Source: Granulicella sp.
GTDB taxonomy: Bacteria > Acidobacteriota > Terriglobia > Terriglobales > Acidobacteriaceae
Direction of reading: 5' to 3'
Assembly (NCBI GenBank): GCA_003133205.1
Contig: PKWK01000200.1
Coordinates: forward strand, 230 to 14,578
Length of the DNA stretch: 14,349 nt
The position numbers and the translations under genes were made by a program. Shown in pieces: positions 13,546 through 14,349 of the stretch (position 1 is the stretch's first letter; every line of letters begins with the position of its first letter). The notes under the pieces were generated by a model. It did not search any database. It was given only the letters and a program-made list of their open reading frames with translations, and had not been told where the DNA came from.

Positions 13546-14349
13546 GAGAGCGACGGCCTTTCCAGTAGCGGTATAGCATCGCCTTTGCCGACGTGTCTCT
13601 CTAGCACAGGACACGGCTGGGATTCGCTTTCCGGGAAGAAGTTCATCTCGGACAGGTTGCCGGGGACATAAGCGTATTCGCCGTTGGGCTGATTGCGGTA
13701 CGGGTGCAGCCTGGCGAGAAATTCGTTCACGCACAGCGCTGCAAAGAACGTGTTGACGCTCACGACGGCGGGCCGGTCCTCGTCAACACCACGCAGATAG
13801 CCCTCCTTTACCAGGCGGCGGTACATCTCCGGATCGGTGCGGCGCATCGATTCGGCGTCGACCCGTTTCATGTCGTAGACTTCGCGGCTGAGCAGGCTCG
13901 AACGTCCAGGCTGGAGATAGTGGACCGCGCCGGCAATGCGGTCGATACCGCCCCTACCGTCAGCATCAAGCCGGACACCGACATCGAAGTACGGCACAAG
14001 ATAGAACGTAGCAAGCCGGTTGAGAATGTGGCGGCCCTCCACGCCATCCATACAACCGAACACAACATCGCATTCGGCAACCGATTTGACGGCGTTAGGG
14101 GTCAGTAGATTCATGTTCAGGGGAATAACCTCCTGCCCCAGACCCATCCGTGCGATCGCAGATGCCAGAACATGCACCTTGGGCCGCCCCAGATAGGCAT
14201 CTTCCTTGCCGCTGTTCAGAATGCGGTTGAGATTCTTCTCTTCGACCAAATCCGGATCGACGAGGACGAGACGCCCTACTCCCAGGCGTGCGAGCTGCTC
14301 AACCACAACACTGCCTGTCCCCGAGCATCCGATGACCGCGATAGACAGC
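13542..14349 (-). CDS. E1/ThiF-type adenylyltransferase, 5' end cut by the window edge
   Basis: The gene enters from the right edge, so the N-terminus (perhaps a JAB/MPN peptidase domain, as in JAB-E1 fusions) is not visible. The first visible residues, SIAVIGCSGTGSVVVEQLAR, are the glycine-rich nucleotide-binding loop of E1/MoeB/ThiF enzymes. Then come LVDPDLVEEKNLNR (Asp and Arg of the ATP site), GRPKVHVLAS (Lys) and VVFGCMDGVEGRHILNRLA. Further on are GYLRGVDEDRPAVVSVN, FAALCVNEFLARLHPYR and a C-terminal PCPVLERHVGKGD. Such enzymes adenylate the C-terminal glycine of a ubiquitin-like protein. In place of the usual CxxC of ThiF/MoeB it has PGRSSLLSRE (serines coded at 13887-13901). It overlaps the DUF6527 start by four bases and is surely cotranscribed with it. 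Confidence 0.92.
   Translation of the reverse strand, partial: LSIAVIGCSGTGSVVVEQLARLGVGRLVLVDPDLVEEKNLNRILNSGKEDAYLGRPKVHVLASAIARMGLGQEVIPLNMNLLTPNAVKSVAECDVVFGCMDGVEGRHILNRLATFYLVPYFDVGVRLDADGRGGIDRIAGAVHYLQPGRSSLLSREVYDMKRVDAESMRRTDPEMYRRLVKEGYLRGVDEDRPAVVSVNTFFAALCVNEFLARLHPYRNQPNGEYAYVPGNLSEMNFFPESESQPCPVLERHVGKGDAIPLLERPSLS

Noticed and set aside
13546..13734. Longer DUF6527 reading (187 residues)
   Set aside because: The extra 63 residues lie wholly inside the E1 gene in another frame and look like shadow sequence rich in Arg, Pro and Gln.
1..14349. CRISPR arrays, tRNA, rRNA or tmRNA genes
   Set aside because: No regularly spaced repeats of CRISPR length and no tRNA T-arm/CCA pattern were found on reading both strands.

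Overview
The window looks like a chromosomal segment of a soil Acidobacteriota (Terriglobia-type) or a close relative. This rests on GC-rich housekeeping genes with GTG/TTG starts, a PBP1B-type synthase with an acidobacterial-looking arrangement, a bacterial-type ProS, and small palindromic intergenic repeats. The lineage is inferred from style and family resemblance; there is no rRNA gene here to settle it.

Left part (1-8,870) is ordinary core genome. It holds a small basic AT-hook-like protein (-), apolipoprotein N-acyltransferase Lnt (+), then a leftward pair proS -> class A PBP (PBP1B-like) with only about 30 nt between them, a Crp/Fnr-family regulator (+), a repeat-rich intergenic block with a MITE-like palindromic element, and lexA (-) with what looks like a leaderless, self-regulated promoter.

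Right part (about 8,940-14,349) is an accessory island. All clear genes run leftward and the sequence is visibly more AT-rich between genes. From right to left: an E1/ThiF-type adenylyltransferase cut by the window edge, overlapped by four bases by a DUF6527 gene; a gap of about 700 nt with a terminator-like hairpin and a 44-codon rightward ORF; an ADP-ribosyltransferase-like protein with two stem-loops in its leader; a 23-codon mini-ORF; a protein made of two diverged copies of one domain of about 120 residues; and a helicase/primase-like protein whose Walker A motif is missing. Short sequence elements recur between these genes (GGTA-N2-TACC with CTATA, and a 40-bp block ending in a V-I-[YF]-E-T coding signature).

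The most interesting content is the E1 + DUF6527 pair, which from memory of family neighbourhoods is the distal end of a bacterial ubiquitin-like conjugation operon (multi-ubiquitin/Ubl, E2-like, JAB/E1, DUF6527). The E1 carries serines where the CxxC of ThiF/MoeB-like enzymes would be. The neighbouring ART-like, duplicated-domain and P-loop-less proteins are unexplained; together with the Ubl genes they suggest a defence or toxin-rich island, but that is inference from position and family, not shown by the sequence.
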